Part shown: positions 16,842 through 26,228 of the stretch, piece by piece
Layout of the letters: each line of letters begins with the position of its first letter
How positions within the stretch are numbered: position 1 is the first letter of the stretch
NCBI RefSeq assembly: GCF_034313965.1
Contig: NZ_JAVIWQ010000002.1
Span: 2,356,001-2,420,000 of the forward strand
DNA: 64,000 nt
Source of the DNA: Herbaspirillum sp. RTI4
GTDB taxonomy: Bacteria > Pseudomonadota > Gammaproteobacteria > Burkholderiales > Burkholderiaceae_D
Direction: 5' to 3'
Notes under the pieces: generated by a model
The model's input: only the letters and a program-made list of their open reading frames with translations
What the model was told of the DNA's origin: nothing
Databases searched by the model: none
Position numbers and translations under genes: made by a program

Positions 16842-17960
16842 TTATTGCTTCACATTAAACAATCCTGCCTGTTCAGCAACCGGTTCAGAAGTCAGCGTGT
16901 CAAAAATAGTCTGGAATGTGTCGCTATTCTTGACAAACGCGGCCATCACCTGGGGATCGAAATGGTCGGGCCGGGTGCGTCCGTCGCCTACGGTGATGAT
17001 GTCCATTGTTTTCTGGTGATTGAAGGCCAGCTTGTAGGGCCGCGCGCTGCGTAAGGCATCGTAAATGTCACAGATATTCATGATGCGTGCGGCCAGTGGA
17101 ATATCCTCACCGCATTTGCCGTTGGGGTAACCGCCGCCATCCCAGCGCTCGTGGTGATTGAGCGCGATTTCAGCGCCCAGGCGCAGATAGGGTGATTTGC
17201 TGTTGCCAAGGATCTCCGCGCCCATGATGGCATGCGTCTTCATGATGTCCCATTCGGGCGGCGTAAAGCCTCCGTTCTTGAGCAGGATGTGATCCGGAAT
17301 GCCGATTTTGCCGATGTCGTGCATCGGGCTGGCAATAAAAATACGGTCCACAAATTCGGCGTTCTGCCCCATCTCCTGCGCCAGTTCACGGCAGTAGTAG
17401 CTGATGCGCTGCACGTGGGAACCCGTGTCTTCGTCCTTGTGTTCGGCGGCGCGGGTCATGGCGAAAATGGTCTCCACGTAGCCGTCGTGCAAATCCGATG
17501 TGCGCTCGCGCACGCGCAGTTCCAGCATGGCGTTGAAATCATGCAAGCCCTGGTGCAGCAGACGCACTTCCAGCATGTTGTGGACGCGGGCCAGCACTTC
17601 CACCATGTCGAAGGGCTTGCTGACGAAATCCTTGGCGCCGGCGCGCAGGGCGCGCAGTTTGAGTTCCGGTTGGGCGGTGATTACCAGCACCGGAAGATAG
17701 GCATCCAACTCCAGCGATTTCAATCCCTCCATGACTTGAAAACCATCCATCACCGGCATATGCAGGTCCAGCATGATGAGGTCGTAGCCGTGTTCAGCGT
17801 GCAGGGCGCACACTTCGCTGGAATGCGTGGTCGAGCTCACGTTGGTATAACCGGCCCCGCGCAGCATGCGTTCCAGCAACAGTACGTTGGGAGCCTGATC
17901 GTCTACGATCAGAATTTTCCCTTGGTGAATGTCGGTCGGAAATTGCATGATGCCGCTCAA
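16842..17960 (-). CDS. Response regulator with HD-GYP domain (predicted c-di-GMP phosphodiesterase)
   Basis: The 372-aa protein has an N-terminal receiver domain (ILIVDDQAPNVLLLERML; phospho-acceptor Asp in LIMLDLHMPVMDG) and a C-terminal HD-GYP domain with MHDIGKIGIPD and HHERWDGGGYPNG. It resembles RpfG-type regulators that hydrolyse cyclic di-GMP when phosphorylated. The frame begins with TTG at 17960; an ATG at 17948 (MQFPTDIHQGK) is an alternative. It lies directly downstream of a hybrid sensor kinase on the same strand, its likely phosphodonor. Confidence 0.9.
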   Translation of the reverse strand: MSGIMQFPTDIHQGKILIVDDQAPNVLLLERMLRGAGYTNVSSTTHSSEVCALHAEHGYDLIMLDLHMPVMDGFQVMEGLKSLELDAYLPVLVITAQPELKLRALRAGAKDFVSKPFDMVEVLARVHNMLEVRLLHQGLHDFNAMLELRVRERTSDLHDGYVETIFAMTRAAEHKDEDTGSHVQRISYYCRELAQEMGQNAEFVDRIFIASPMHDIGKIGIPDHILLKNGGFTPPEWDIMKTHAIMGAEILGNSKSPYLRLGAEIALNHHERWDGGGYPNGKCGEDIPLAARIMNICDIYDALRSARPYKLAFNHQKTMDIITVGDGRTRPDHFDPQVMAAFVKNSDTFQTIFDTLTSEPVAEQAGLFNVKQ

Positions 17961-18061
17961 GCAACACCTGCCGGATCTGTCAGGGGTCTGGAAGTGGCCG
18001 CCAGATAGTCACCTGATCCCATCAGGGTGTGTGCCGCAAAAGGGAGCAGTTGAGTTGTCAT
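17957..18061 (-). CDS. Possible 34-aa small protein between kinase and response regulator
   Basis: A minus-strand ATG overlaps the kinase stop codon (ATGA) and opens 34 codons (MTTQLLPFAAHTLMGSGDYL...) ending in a TGA that overlaps the TTG start of the response regulator. This double overlap exactly fills the gap and suggests translational coupling. No family is recognised. It may only be a coupling spacer. Confidence 0.4.
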   Translation of the reverse strand: MTTQLLPFAAHTLMGSGDYLAATSRPLTDPAGVA

Positions 18062-21000
18062 GATTTCTTCCTCTCTGAAACTTCGAGTGCAGCATCCAGG
18101 GCCAGTAAAAATTCGTCCACCTTGATGGGCTTGGTCAGGTAGCGCAAAAAGCCTGCCTCCTGCCCCCGTCTGACATCGCTCGCCATGGCGTTGGCGCTGA
18201 TGGCCAGAGCAGGGATATCGGCTGTCAGCGGGTCTTCGCGCAGCAGCTTCAGAACCTCTAATCCGCTGATACCCGGCAGGTTGATATCGAGCAGAATCAC
18301 ATCGGGCAATGCGGCCTTGGCCAGTTCAATGCCGGTGCTGCCATCGCCGGCCATCAGGAGACAGATTTCCGGGCGCCGCTCAATAAGCTTCTGCATCAAC
18401 TTCATGTTGGCCGGGTTGTCCTCCACGTACAGCAAGGTGCGCATCTTGGTGGCGGTCAGAGCCGGGCTCGGGTTGGGCACTGCGTTGAGGCCATCCAGTG
18501 CCAGCATCGGGGCATCCACGATGGCCAGTTCAAACCAGAACACGCTGCCCACGCCAACCGTGCTTTCCACGCCTATGGTGCCGCCCATCAGTTCGATCAG
18601 TTGCTTGGCGACCACCAGTCCTATGCCCGTTCCCTCCACACCGCTGGCCTCTTGTCCTAGCCGGTTGAAAGCCTGGAATAGCTGCGCCAGTTGGTCCGGG
18701 CGCAGGCCCAGACCGGAGTCTTTAATCAGGATTCGAACCCGCCGCTGCGGTTGCAGCGTGTAACTCACTTCCACGCTTCCCTCCGACCTGTTGTACTTGA
18801 TGGCATTGGTCACCAGGTTGATCAGCACCTGGCTCAGGCGGGTGTGATCGGCCAGCACATGCAGTACGGTGTCTTGCGCCGGGAAACGCATCGCTATACC
18901 GCGCTGCTGCGCCTGTGGCTCGCACATCCTCTGGCATTCGGTCAGGATCTCGGTCAGCTGCACCGCCTCTTTGGAGAGCGCGATCTGGCGCGATTCGATT
19001 TTGGTCAGGTCCAGGATTTCGTTGATCAGCTTGAGCAAATGCCAGCCGGCACGCAGGATTTGCTCGATGCTTTCCTGCTGTCCTGTGGTGGGTGCGGGCG
19101 ACTCCGACTCCATCAGTTGGGCAAAGCCCAGAATGGCATTGAGCGGACTGCGCAACTCGTGGCTCATGCTGGAAAGAAAGTCCGACTTGGCGAGACTGGC
19201 CTTGTCCGCTTCCGCACGGGCCGCTTCCAGTTCCTCGTTTTTATCTTCCAGAACGCGGTCCAGACGCTTGCGCTCGGTCACATCACGCGCTGCGGCAAAC
19301 ACCCCCAGCAGCTTGTTTTCACGGTCGTAAAAAGTGGTGGCGTTGTAGGAGACCACGGTTTCGCGTCCGTCCCGGGTGCGCGCAGTAAGCTCGTAATCGG
19401 ACACACTCTTCTGATGCAGCACCAGCTTGATGCCGGCTTCGGCACGCTCCGGGTCGGTAAAGCATTGCTTGAACGGCGAGCCAATCAACTCATCGCGCGT
19501 GCGGCCGGTGAGCGACTCCATCTGCTTGTTCACATCGGTGATGATGCCCGCCGGGTCCGTGGTCATCATGGCGTCAATATTCGCCTCAATCAGCGAGCGG
19601 GTATAGAACTGCTGGTCGCGCAAGGCTTCTTCCGCCCGTTTGCGGGCGCTGATGTCACGCAAAATTCCGGTGTAATGAAGCTCGCCAGCCAGATGCATTT
19701 TGCTCAGCACAATTTCCAGCGCGAAGGTGCTGCCGTCCTTGCGGCGTCCGGTGACTTCGTAAGCGGAAAAAACTGCTTCCTGCCGGGTCGGGTGTGGCTG
19801 CTGCTGATCTGCGGTGCGGTCTATGTCGGGCTGGATTTCATCGAAGGCAGGAATCAGTACGCGGATGTCTTTGTCCAGCAGTTCTGCGGCCTCATAGCCG
19901 AACATGCTTTCCACCTGGGGATTGAGCATGGTCAGCCGCATGCCTTCTCCCTGGACGGTGAGAATGCCCTCGGCCACGGTATTCAAAACGGTTTGAATCA
20001 GCGCGCTACTGTCACGCTGGGCTTGTTGCACCACATATTCTTCGGTCACGTCCCGGAACACCAGCACGGCACCAATCACCTCGCCGTCACGCGCCCGTAT
20101 GGGGGCGCAACTGTCGGCAATGTCGTATTCACTGCCGTCTTTGGACAGCAGCACGGTATGGTTGGCGAGCGCCTGAACCGAGCCATCCAGCAAGGCAGCC
20201 ATCACCGGTATGGCGACGGGTTGTCGACTGGTCTTGTTGACGATATGCAGGACATCCGAGATCACGTGACCCCGCGCCGCGCCATTGGACCAACCCGTGA
20301 GCCGTTCTGCCAGCGGGTTGAGGCTGGTCACACGGGCCTGCGCATCGGTGGTGATGACGCCATCTCCGATTGAATGGAGCGTGACGGACAGTTGCTCTTC
20401 GCTGATTTGTAGCGCGGTGTTGCTGCGTTGCAATTGCTGGTTCGAAATCTCTTGCTGCTCCAGAAAGTACTGTGTTTCCTCAAGCGCCTGTTGGCTTAGT
20501 TGCAGCAAGCCTTGACGATAGATCAGTCGGGCAAAGACCAGGGCAGTAAGCAATCCGAATACGCTGGCAGCGACGATGATGGCGAACAGGCTGGCCATCG
20601 TCTTTTGGAACTCGGCTTCGCGTTCTGCCAGAGCGCTATCTTCTATCTGCGCGAGCTCGTGCAGCAGCGTACGAATCGCATTCATCTGATCCTTGCCCTT
20701 GCCGCTGTTGACCAGCGTGAGCATGTCGGCGTGCTTGTGCGCGCGTTCGAGTGCAATCGTCTGCGCCAGCTCCGCCATCTTGGCCTGCAGCATGGGGGTG
20801 AGTGCAGCGACGAGTGGTTTGGCAGCAGCCACAGAAGTCTGTTGTTGCAAGCTTTGTAATTGGGTATGGATGTTGTCGCGCGCTACCAGATAGGGGGCGA
20901 GAAATGTTTCATTGCCCGTGAGCAGATAGCCACGCTGCCCGGTTTCTGCATCTTTCAGAGTGGACAGAAAATCGTCTGCGGCGGCGATCACCGTGGTCAC

Positions 21001-21123
21001 GTGTTGGCGTGCCTCTGCGGTGACGGCAACCTGCTGGTAGGTGCGAAAGCCAAACGCGATGCTGGTACCCAGCAGCGCTACGGCAAGCCCGAGGGTGGCC
21101 CATATTTTGAAGCGGAGTTTCAC
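18058..21123 (-). CDS. Hybrid sensor histidine kinase (CHASE3-PAS-HisKA-HATPase-REC)
   Basis: This 1021-aa inner-membrane kinase has a first membrane segment (about residues 8-26), a CHASE3 sensor region (about 38-175, with DAETGQRGYLLTGNE), a second segment (about 180-202), a coiled stretch, three PAS domains (about 240-360, 370-490, 510-630), the H-box SMSHELRSPLNAILG (His about 655), an ATPase domain (DSGLGL, EGTGIGLVVAKQL) and a C-terminal receiver domain (YVEDNPANMKLM, DVILLDINLPG). The signal is unknown; several PAS domains suggest integration of periplasmic and cytoplasmic cues. It forms an operon with the downstream HD-GYP regulator. Confidence 0.93.
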   Translation of the reverse strand: MKLRFKIWATLGLAVALLGTSIAFGFRTYQQVAVTAEARQHVTTVIAAADDFLSTLKDAETGQRGYLLTGNETFLAPYLVARDNIHTQLQSLQQQTSVAAAKPLVAALTPMLQAKMAELAQTIALERAHKHADMLTLVNSGKGKDQMNAIRTLLHELAQIEDSALAEREAEFQKTMASLFAIIVAASVFGLLTALVFARLIYRQGLLQLSQQALEETQYFLEQQEISNQQLQRSNTALQISEEQLSVTLHSIGDGVITTDAQARVTSLNPLAERLTGWSNGAARGHVISDVLHIVNKTSRQPVAIPVMAALLDGSVQALANHTVLLSKDGSEYDIADSCAPIRARDGEVIGAVLVFRDVTEEYVVQQAQRDSSALIQTVLNTVAEGILTVQGEGMRLTMLNPQVESMFGYEAAELLDKDIRVLIPAFDEIQPDIDRTADQQQPHPTRQEAVFSAYEVTGRRKDGSTFALEIVLSKMHLAGELHYTGILRDISARKRAEEALRDQQFYTRSLIEANIDAMMTTDPAGIITDVNKQMESLTGRTRDELIGSPFKQCFTDPERAEAGIKLVLHQKSVSDYELTARTRDGRETVVSYNATTFYDRENKLLGVFAAARDVTERKRLDRVLEDKNEELEAARAEADKASLAKSDFLSSMSHELRSPLNAILGFAQLMESESPAPTTGQQESIEQILRAGWHLLKLINEILDLTKIESRQIALSKEAVQLTEILTECQRMCEPQAQQRGIAMRFPAQDTVLHVLADHTRLSQVLINLVTNAIKYNRSEGSVEVSYTLQPQRRVRILIKDSGLGLRPDQLAQLFQAFNRLGQEASGVEGTGIGLVVAKQLIELMGGTIGVESTVGVGSVFWFELAIVDAPMLALDGLNAVPNPSPALTATKMRTLLYVEDNPANMKLMQKLIERRPEICLLMAGDGSTGIELAKAALPDVILLDINLPGISGLEVLKLLREDPLTADIPALAISANAMASDVRRGQEAGFLRYLTKPIKVDEFLLALDAALEVSERKKS

Positions 21124-21578
21124 GATGTTGCCCTCTGCGCGGCTGCCGATCGGGACGGGTCATATTCTTGCGCTTGCAGTGCGCTCGATAAAATCCAATG
21201 GAGCGCATTCGCGCAGAAGAACGGTAGCGTGATGACGCTACCGGTTGTGTAGTCAGCTAGCTGATTCATTGCTGGCCTTTGAGGTGATGTGCGCTACGTG
21301 CATGCAAACGCATTGCGCAGTTTGCGGGGTAAGTTACGGAAATTGTTAAAATTGCAAAAAATATAAAATAATTGAAAAAATTATAATAAATGCCATCATC
21401 GCATAGGTGCTGCTTCAAACATACAATAATTTTTTGTAATGCTTTGGTATGTCGTTTTCCGCCACAGTGGGGAACGAACGGCCGTTGCATTCATTCCTCC
21501 GGGGCAACATGGGTGCCGAAGTTCTGTCACAGGCCATGAGCAGGGGGAATGCACAACGTATTTGATGAAGGGGAAGTG
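21124..21578. other. Gap upstream of the sensor kinase and downstream of the photolyase cluster
   Basis: About 455 bp. It contains a 7-bp stem-loop (GGTAGCG 21223-21229, CGCTACC 21236-21242), the palindrome CAGCTAGCTG (21254-21263) and a strongly AT-rich patch at about 21340-21440 that probably carries the promoter of the kinase operon (minus strand). No gene seen. Confidence 0.4.
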
Positions 21579-23090
21579 CTAAAAAAGCTGTCCCTGGCTT
21601 TGATCTTGAACTTGATCTTGATCTTGAATTTGACCTTTTTGCTTGATTTTGGCACCGCGTTTGCCCGACGCTGGCGAAGCTGTCCGTTTTTTGCGTGAGC
21701 CGTGTTTTTCCTGAATCGCCCCGGCTTCCGAGCGGGCGTCCTGCGTCCGGCGCAGGGCATAGAGTTTCTCTTTTGCTGCGGCCACTGCGCTGCGTTCCTC
21801 GACGATAGGTGCCGGGTAAGCGGCCGAATCCAGCTCGGGTACCCATTGCCGGATGTAGTGGCCGAGCGGGTCCTGGTCGCGCGCTTGCTTGGAAGGAGAA
21901 TAGATACGCAGCGTGTTGATGCCGGTCGTGCCCGATTGCATCTGCATCTGGCTCCAGTGAATGCCCGGCTCGAAGTCCAGAAATTGCCGGGCCAGAAACA
22001 GACCCGGCTCACGCCAATGCAACCACAGGTGGTAGGCGGCAAAGCTGACCAGCATGGCGCGCATGCGGAAATTCACCCAGCCGGTGGCGCGCAGCTGACG
22101 CATGCAGGCATCCACCATGGGATAGCCGGTGCGGCCTTCGGTCCATGCGTCCAATTTTTCCTGGTCGATAGGCTGATAGTCCATGCCATCGCCCGGCCGC
22201 ATGCCATTCACGGAGCGCGCCATGTTGCGCCATTCGATGGCGGGTTCATCTTCCAGTTTCTGCATGAAGTGACAGTGCCAGCGCAGACGGCTGGCGAATC
22301 CGCGCAAGGCGTAGGCTAGTCCCGTGTCGTGGGTGGTGGCAATGCAGGTTTCGGTGGCTTGATGGACGTTACGCATCGAGATGGAACCGAAAGCAAGATG
22401 TACGCTGAGACGGCTGCAGCCCGTGGCGGCGCTAAGGGGGCTAGACATGGCCTTGCGGTAATTTCTGGCTCGCCCCGACAGGAAACTATCCAATGTCGCC
22501 CAGGCAGCGCGCTCACCGGCGGGCGGTAAGGGCAGGGCAGGGGTGACAAGACCCAGATCGCGTAGCGTCGGCAAGGCATCCGGCGTCATGCCGGGAATGG
22601 TCGGGAAGCCTTCAACAGAGGGGGCTCGCGGCGCATTCATGCGCTTGGTCCACTGCGCGGCCCAGCCCGCTCTGGAGCGCAGACCCCGTATCACGCCCGT
22701 TTGCGACCACTCCTGCCAATGCACACCGCTGGCGCGGCACCAGCGAGCCACATCCAGATCGCGGGCATAACTCCAGCCGGGACCGGTTTCTTCGTGACTG
22801 AGCAAGTGGGTGAACCCGAATTCGCGACGCAGGGCTTCCAGCACATTGACCGCCGATCCGACACGGATCAGCAGAGACATGCCTCTTTCGGCCAGATCGC
22901 GTTGCAGCTCTCGCACGCAAGTCAGCAGCAAGCTGACATGGCGGGTATCGCATTCGGGACTGGTGAGCCATTCCGGTTCGATCACGACCAGACCGAATGC
23001 GGCCTCGAACAGCGTGGCTTCCGCCAGCGGTGCGTGATCGTGTATGCGCAGATCGCGCTTGAACCAGACCAATGCGCCGAGTGCGGTCAT
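21579..23090 (-). CDS. Cryptochrome/photolyase-family flavoprotein
   Basis: The 503-aa protein has the N-terminal antenna-type alpha/beta domain ([16 protein letters not shown]) and the C-terminal FAD domain with [20 protein letters not shown] and [16 protein letters not shown], a set typical of proteobacterial cryptochrome-like photolyases rather than classical PhrA. It uses FAD and blue light, for DNA repair or signalling. The last about 25 residues are a Gln/Asp-rich tail encoded by six near-identical hexamers (21602-21637). Its start overlaps the stop of the upstream gene (ATGA), so it ends a photolyase operon. Confidence 0.88.
   Translation of the reverse strand: MTALGALVWFKRDLRIHDHAPLAEATLFEAAFGLVVIEPEWLTSPECDTRHVSLLLTCVRELQRDLAERGMSLLIRVGSAVNVLEALRREFGFTHLLSHEETGPGWSYARDLDVARWCRASGVHWQEWSQTGVIRGLRSRAGWAAQWTKRMNAPRAPSVEGFPTIPGMTPDALPTLRDLGLVTPALPLPPAGERAAWATLDSFLSGRARNYRKAMSSPLSAATGCSRLSVHLAFGSISMRNVHQATETCIATTHDTGLAYALRGFASRLRWHCHFMQKLEDEPAIEWRNMARSVNGMRPGDGMDYQPIDQEKLDAWTEGRTGYPMVDACMRQLRATGWVNFRMRAMLVSFAAYHLWLHWREPGLFLARQFLDFEPGIHWSQMQMQSGTTGINTLRIYSPSKQARDQDPLGHYIRQWVPELDSAAYPAPIVEERSAVAAAKEKLYALRRTQDARSEAGAIQEKHGSRKKRTASPASGKRGAKIKQKGQIQDQDQVQDQSQGQLF
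21602..21637 (-). repeat. Hexamer tandem repeat in the photolyase 3' end
   Basis: Six 6-bp units (plus strand GATCTT, GAACTT, GATCTT, GATCTT, GAATTT, GACCTT) encode alternating Gln/Asp-type dipeptides at the C-terminus. Slippage here would lengthen or shorten the tail without a frameshift. Confidence 0.75.
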
Positions 23091-24481
23091 GCGTCCCCTG
23101 TGCTGTGGGGATTGGTCGGCAAATCGGGAACCGGGCTTTCATCGGGATGGAGAGCGGATGCTTTGTTGGCAGCGATCAAGGCCAGCAATTCCGCTGCGGT
23201 CTGGAGGCCGCGTGTTGTGCGCGTCCACCATTGCGAGAAGGAGGTACAGGGCCGATCCACCGCAGGAAACAACATCGGTGTCGGCTCACATTCGGCCCAC
23301 TGCGCCAGCCAGGGCCGCAGGTGGGGTTCGCCGACGGTACGCACCCGGCGCGCGCGGCGCAATGCCTTGCCGACGCAATCGGCATTGCCGTACCAGCGCA
23401 CGCTCGCCAACTCCGCCATGCGCGTGCCGACAAAGCGCCAGCGTGCTTCGTCCCAGGGCCATGCGTCGTGAAAATCGGAGAGGAAGAGGGCGATCACCAC
23501 GGTATCCGGCGGCAGATCGGCTGGCAGCTCGCCCAGATTCCAGGGATGCAGCAGCCAGACTTCACGTCCCTCAATGCCAGCCGCATCAGGTACATCAGGT
23601 ACATCAGGTACATCAGGTGCATCAGGTGCTTCAGGTGCGGTGGCGCTTATCCATGCGGGGGGTGCGCTCAGTAGCGGGGGTTCGGTCAGCCCCGCTCTCA
23701 GCAGATGGGCATTGCGCGGATTCCCTGATGCCTGCGCCGGACTGCGGGCGATCTTGTCCAGCATCTCGTAGGAGGTATCGACGATGCTGCCCGGACTGTG
23801 CCAGTCGGGCGGCGCATAGCGGGCGACATTTTCCGCGTTGAACAGGTAGGGCTTGCTACTGCCGGTGCCAGCCACCCACTGCCAGCTCAGGTGATTGCTG
23901 GCCAGGTCGCCGTCGAGCAAATGGGCGTAGAGCCAGTCGGCACCCGCACGCCAATGCACTTTGCGCAGATGCACGACATAGCTGGCCAGCCACATGCGCG
24001 CATGGTTGTGCAGTGTCCCTGTCGCGTACAGCTCGCGCACGGCCCTATCCACGACGGGAACGCCGGTGCGGCCTTCACGAATGTCGGCCGGGAGTTCCTC
24101 CGCATAGGTTTGCTCGGGTAGAGGGCCTTCATGCAGGGAAGTGAAAATCGCCTTGTCCTGTTGCTGCCAGACATGGCGGAAAAATTCGCGCCAGCCCAGT
24201 TCGTAGACGAATTTGTGCTGCATATCGAGCGTGTGGCGCTTACTCACGCCCCCCAGCACTTCTTCCAGCGTGACGAAGCCGTGTGTGATGTAGGGCGATA
24301 ATGCGCTGACCGCGCCGCCCAGCGCATTGCGGGTGCGGGCGAAGGCGGCGGGTCTGACGGCGGCAATGCGGGATCGGGCTGCCTGGAGCGTTGGAAGCGT
24401 GGCGTCAAAAGCGAGGTTTTGCGCGAGGTCTTCAGGAAACAGGTCGTCGCTGGACTGCTCGGGTTTATGCCTTTGGCGCAT
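23087..24481 (-). CDS. Photolyase-like protein with N-terminal FAD-binding domain (domain order inverted)
   Basis: The 464-aa product lacks the usual N-terminal antenna domain. It begins with about 40 residues and then the photolyase FAD domain: [51 protein letters not shown] and [20 protein letters not shown]. After a repeat-encoded Pro/Asp/Val linker (about residues 285-305) comes a second part beginning [18 protein letters not shown] that looks like an alpha/beta Rossmann-type domain. The start at 24481 has GAGG six bases upstream and overlaps the preceding photolyase gene by 17 bases; longer in-frame starts exist. Whether it repairs DNA or only binds flavin is unknown. Confidence 0.8.
   Translation of the reverse strand: MRQRHKPEQSSDDLFPEDLAQNLAFDATLPTLQAARSRIAAVRPAAFARTRNALGGAVSALSPYITHGFVTLEEVLGGVSKRHTLDMQHKFVYELGWREFFRHVWQQQDKAIFTSLHEGPLPEQTYAEELPADIREGRTGVPVVDRAVRELYATGTLHNHARMWLASYVVHLRKVHWRAGADWLYAHLLDGDLASNHLSWQWVAGTGSSKPYLFNAENVARYAPPDWHSPGSIVDTSYEMLDKIARSPAQASGNPRNAHLLRAGLTEPPLLSAPPAWISATAPEAPDAPDVPDVPDVPDAAGIEGREVWLLHPWNLGELPADLPPDTVVIALFLSDFHDAWPWDEARWRFVGTRMAELASVRWYGNADCVGKALRRARRVRTVGEPHLRPWLAQWAECEPTPMLFPAVDRPCTSFSQWWTRTTRGLQTAAELLALIAANKASALHPDESPVPDLPTNPHSTGDA
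23583..23636 (-). repeat. Six-copy 9-bp tandem repeat inside the inverted-order photolyase gene
   Basis: Units of ACATCAGGT and close variants run six times in a row, encoding a (Asp-Val/Ala-Pro)n linker between the FAD domain and the C-terminal domain. Being a multiple of three, copy-number change would alter linker length but keep the frame. Confidence 0.9.
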
Positions 24482-26051
24482 GCCCGACCTCATTGCAGCG
24501 GATTGCCGTTGCGCGTGCGTTGATGGCCTGTTTATCGTCTTCACTCAGACGGGCCACATTTCTGACCTGTAAGGCCATGCGCGGATTTTTCCCCATCAGG
24601 CTTTCATGGCGCATCAGGAAATCCCAGTACAAGGTCGTGAAGGGGCAGGCGTCGTCACCGACTTTTTTTCCGGGATCGTAGCGGCAGCCCTTGCAATGCG
24701 GACTCATGCGCTGGATGTATTTGCCCGTGGCGATATAGGGTTTGCTGCCCATTACGCCGCCGTCGGCGTACTGACTCATGCCCAGCGTATTGGGCAGTTC
24801 GACCCACTCGACCGCATCGACATACATCGCCAGATACCAGCCATGCACCTGCTGCGGATGCACGCCGAACATCAGTGAAAAGAGGCCGGTCACCATCAGA
24901 CGCTGGATGTGATTGGCATAGCCGTGGGCCAGCGTTTGCGTCAGGGCATCGCGCAGGCAGGCCATGTCGGTTTCGCCGGTCCAGTACCAGGCGGGCAGGT
25001 CGTGCTGCGCATCGAGTACGTTGCGCTCGGCGTAGTCCGGCATGAAGGTCCAATAGATGCCGCGTACGTATTCGCGCCAGCCCAGAATCTGACGGATAAA
25101 GCCTTCGACGCTGGCCAGCGGCGCTGCGCCCTGGTGGTACGCGGCTTCAGCGGCGGCGACCACTTCGCGCGGATTGAGCAGCTTCAGGTTGAGCGCGGCA
25201 GAAATGTGGGAGTGATACAGCCAGGGATCGCCCGGCCACATGGCATCCTGAAAGCGGCCGAACAGGGGCAGTCTGTCCTCGATGAATGCCTGCAAGGATT
25301 GCAGCGCCTGCTCCCTTGTGACGGGCCAGGAAAAACTGTCGAGCTGGCCGGGGTGGTCGGCGAATTCGGTGTTGACCAGCGCGATGACCTCCTGTGTCAG
25401 CGCATCGGGTGCGAAGCGGCTGCGCGGCGGCAATAAGCCCGGCCCTTTGGCATCGAAAGCCTCGCGGTTGTCTTTGTCAAAGTTCCACTGTCCACCCAGC
25501 GGCTCGTCGGCGGTGTCGCCAGTGCCCATCAATACCTGATGGCGCTTGCGTTGCTCGCGGTAAAAATATTCCATGCGCAGTGATTTGCGGCCTTTGGCAT
25601 GGGCGGCAAACTCGTCGGCGGTGACAAAGAAATGCCGGTCTTCGCGCACTTCTAAAGGCAGGCCGGTGGCAGCGGCTACGGCCTTGATGGACTGGAGCAC
25701 ACGCCAGTCGCCCGGCGTGGTCATCAGCAGTTGCGTCGGTTTCAGGTGGAGGATATCGGCCTGTAGCTGGGCATCCAGACTGCCGGCGTTGTGGACGGCA
25801 TCGAGCCGGGTGTAGTGCAGGGGATGGCTCTGCTCTTCAAGGGCAAGCGCGAAGTGGCGCATCGCTGACAGAAACAGTGCCGTGCGCGGCTTGCCCGACC
25901 ACACATGGGTCGATTCTTCTGTCACTTCGGCCATCCAGACCATATCCTGCTGGGGATCAAAGCCATCGAAAGCGGCGGCATCCAGATCGAGCTGATCGCC
26001 CAGCACGACGATTAATGAACGCAATGAAGGTAATGAAGGTAATTTAGTCAT
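24465..26051 (-). CDS. FeS-type bacterial cryptochrome/(6-4) photolyase (PhrB/CryB class)
   Basis: The 528-aa protein starts with LIVVLGDQLD and has the FeS-BCP-class features: a four-cysteine cluster formed by DMACLRD (about residue 365) and HCKGC...ACPF (about 452, 455, 468), with GKYIQRMSPHC before it. Characterised members (Agrobacterium PhrB) repair (6-4) photoproducts and bind FAD, a lumazine and a [4Fe-4S] cluster. The ATG at 26051 has AAGG six bases upstream and overlaps the end of the DUF2256 gene by 8 bases; a longer start at 26078 is less likely. Confidence 0.9.
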   Translation of the reverse strand: MTKLPSLPSLRSLIVVLGDQLDLDAAAFDGFDPQQDMVWMAEVTEESTHVWSGKPRTALFLSAMRHFALALEEQSHPLHYTRLDAVHNAGSLDAQLQADILHLKPTQLLMTTPGDWRVLQSIKAVAAATGLPLEVREDRHFFVTADEFAAHAKGRKSLRMEYFYREQRKRHQVLMGTGDTADEPLGGQWNFDKDNREAFDAKGPGLLPPRSRFAPDALTQEVIALVNTEFADHPGQLDSFSWPVTREQALQSLQAFIEDRLPLFGRFQDAMWPGDPWLYHSHISAALNLKLLNPREVVAAAEAAYHQGAAPLASVEGFIRQILGWREYVRGIYWTFMPDYAERNVLDAQHDLPAWYWTGETDMACLRDALTQTLAHGYANHIQRLMVTGLFSLMFGVHPQQVHGWYLAMYVDAVEWVELPNTLGMSQYADGGVMGSKPYIATGKYIQRMSPHCKGCRYDPGKKVGDDACPFTTLYWDFLMRHESLMGKNPRMALQVRNVARLSEDDKQAINARATAIRCNEVGHAPKA

Positions 26052-26217
26052 GGGACGCCTTATTGCGTCGGCAAGCATCCGAGCAGTATTTGACCTCGTC
26101 CCAGTTCTTGGCCCAGCGCCGTCGCCAGCTCATGGGTAAACCGCAGGCAACACAGGGTTTGCTCGGTAAGTTGGCTTTGTTGCCGCGGTGCTGGGAGGTG
26201 CCGGGTGATCCATTCAT
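26044..26217 (-). CDS. DUF2256 small zinc-ribbon-like protein
   Basis: The 57-aa product contains KPCVACGLPMSWRRRWAKNW followed by VKYCSDACRRNK, so four cysteines could bind a metal. DUF2256 genes often accompany photolyase/cryptochrome genes, as here, where it overlaps the next photolyase by 8 bases. Start at 26217 has AGGA five bases upstream; a longer frame would run into the upstream epimerase gene. Function unknown. Confidence 0.85.
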   Translation of the reverse strand: MNGSPGTSQHRGNKANLPSKPCVACGLPMSWRRRWAKNWDEVKYCSDACRRNKASHD

Positions 26218-26228
26218 GTTTATCCTGA

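Noticed and set aside
18691..20373. 560-aa plus-strand frame opposite the sensor kinase
   Set aside because: Antisense to a clear kinase gene; sequence is His/Gln-rich and has no family features, so it is a shadow of high-GC codon usage.
23580..23640. CRISPR-like short repeats
   Set aside because: The 9-bp units are adjacent without spacers and lie within a coding frame, so this is a microsatellite.
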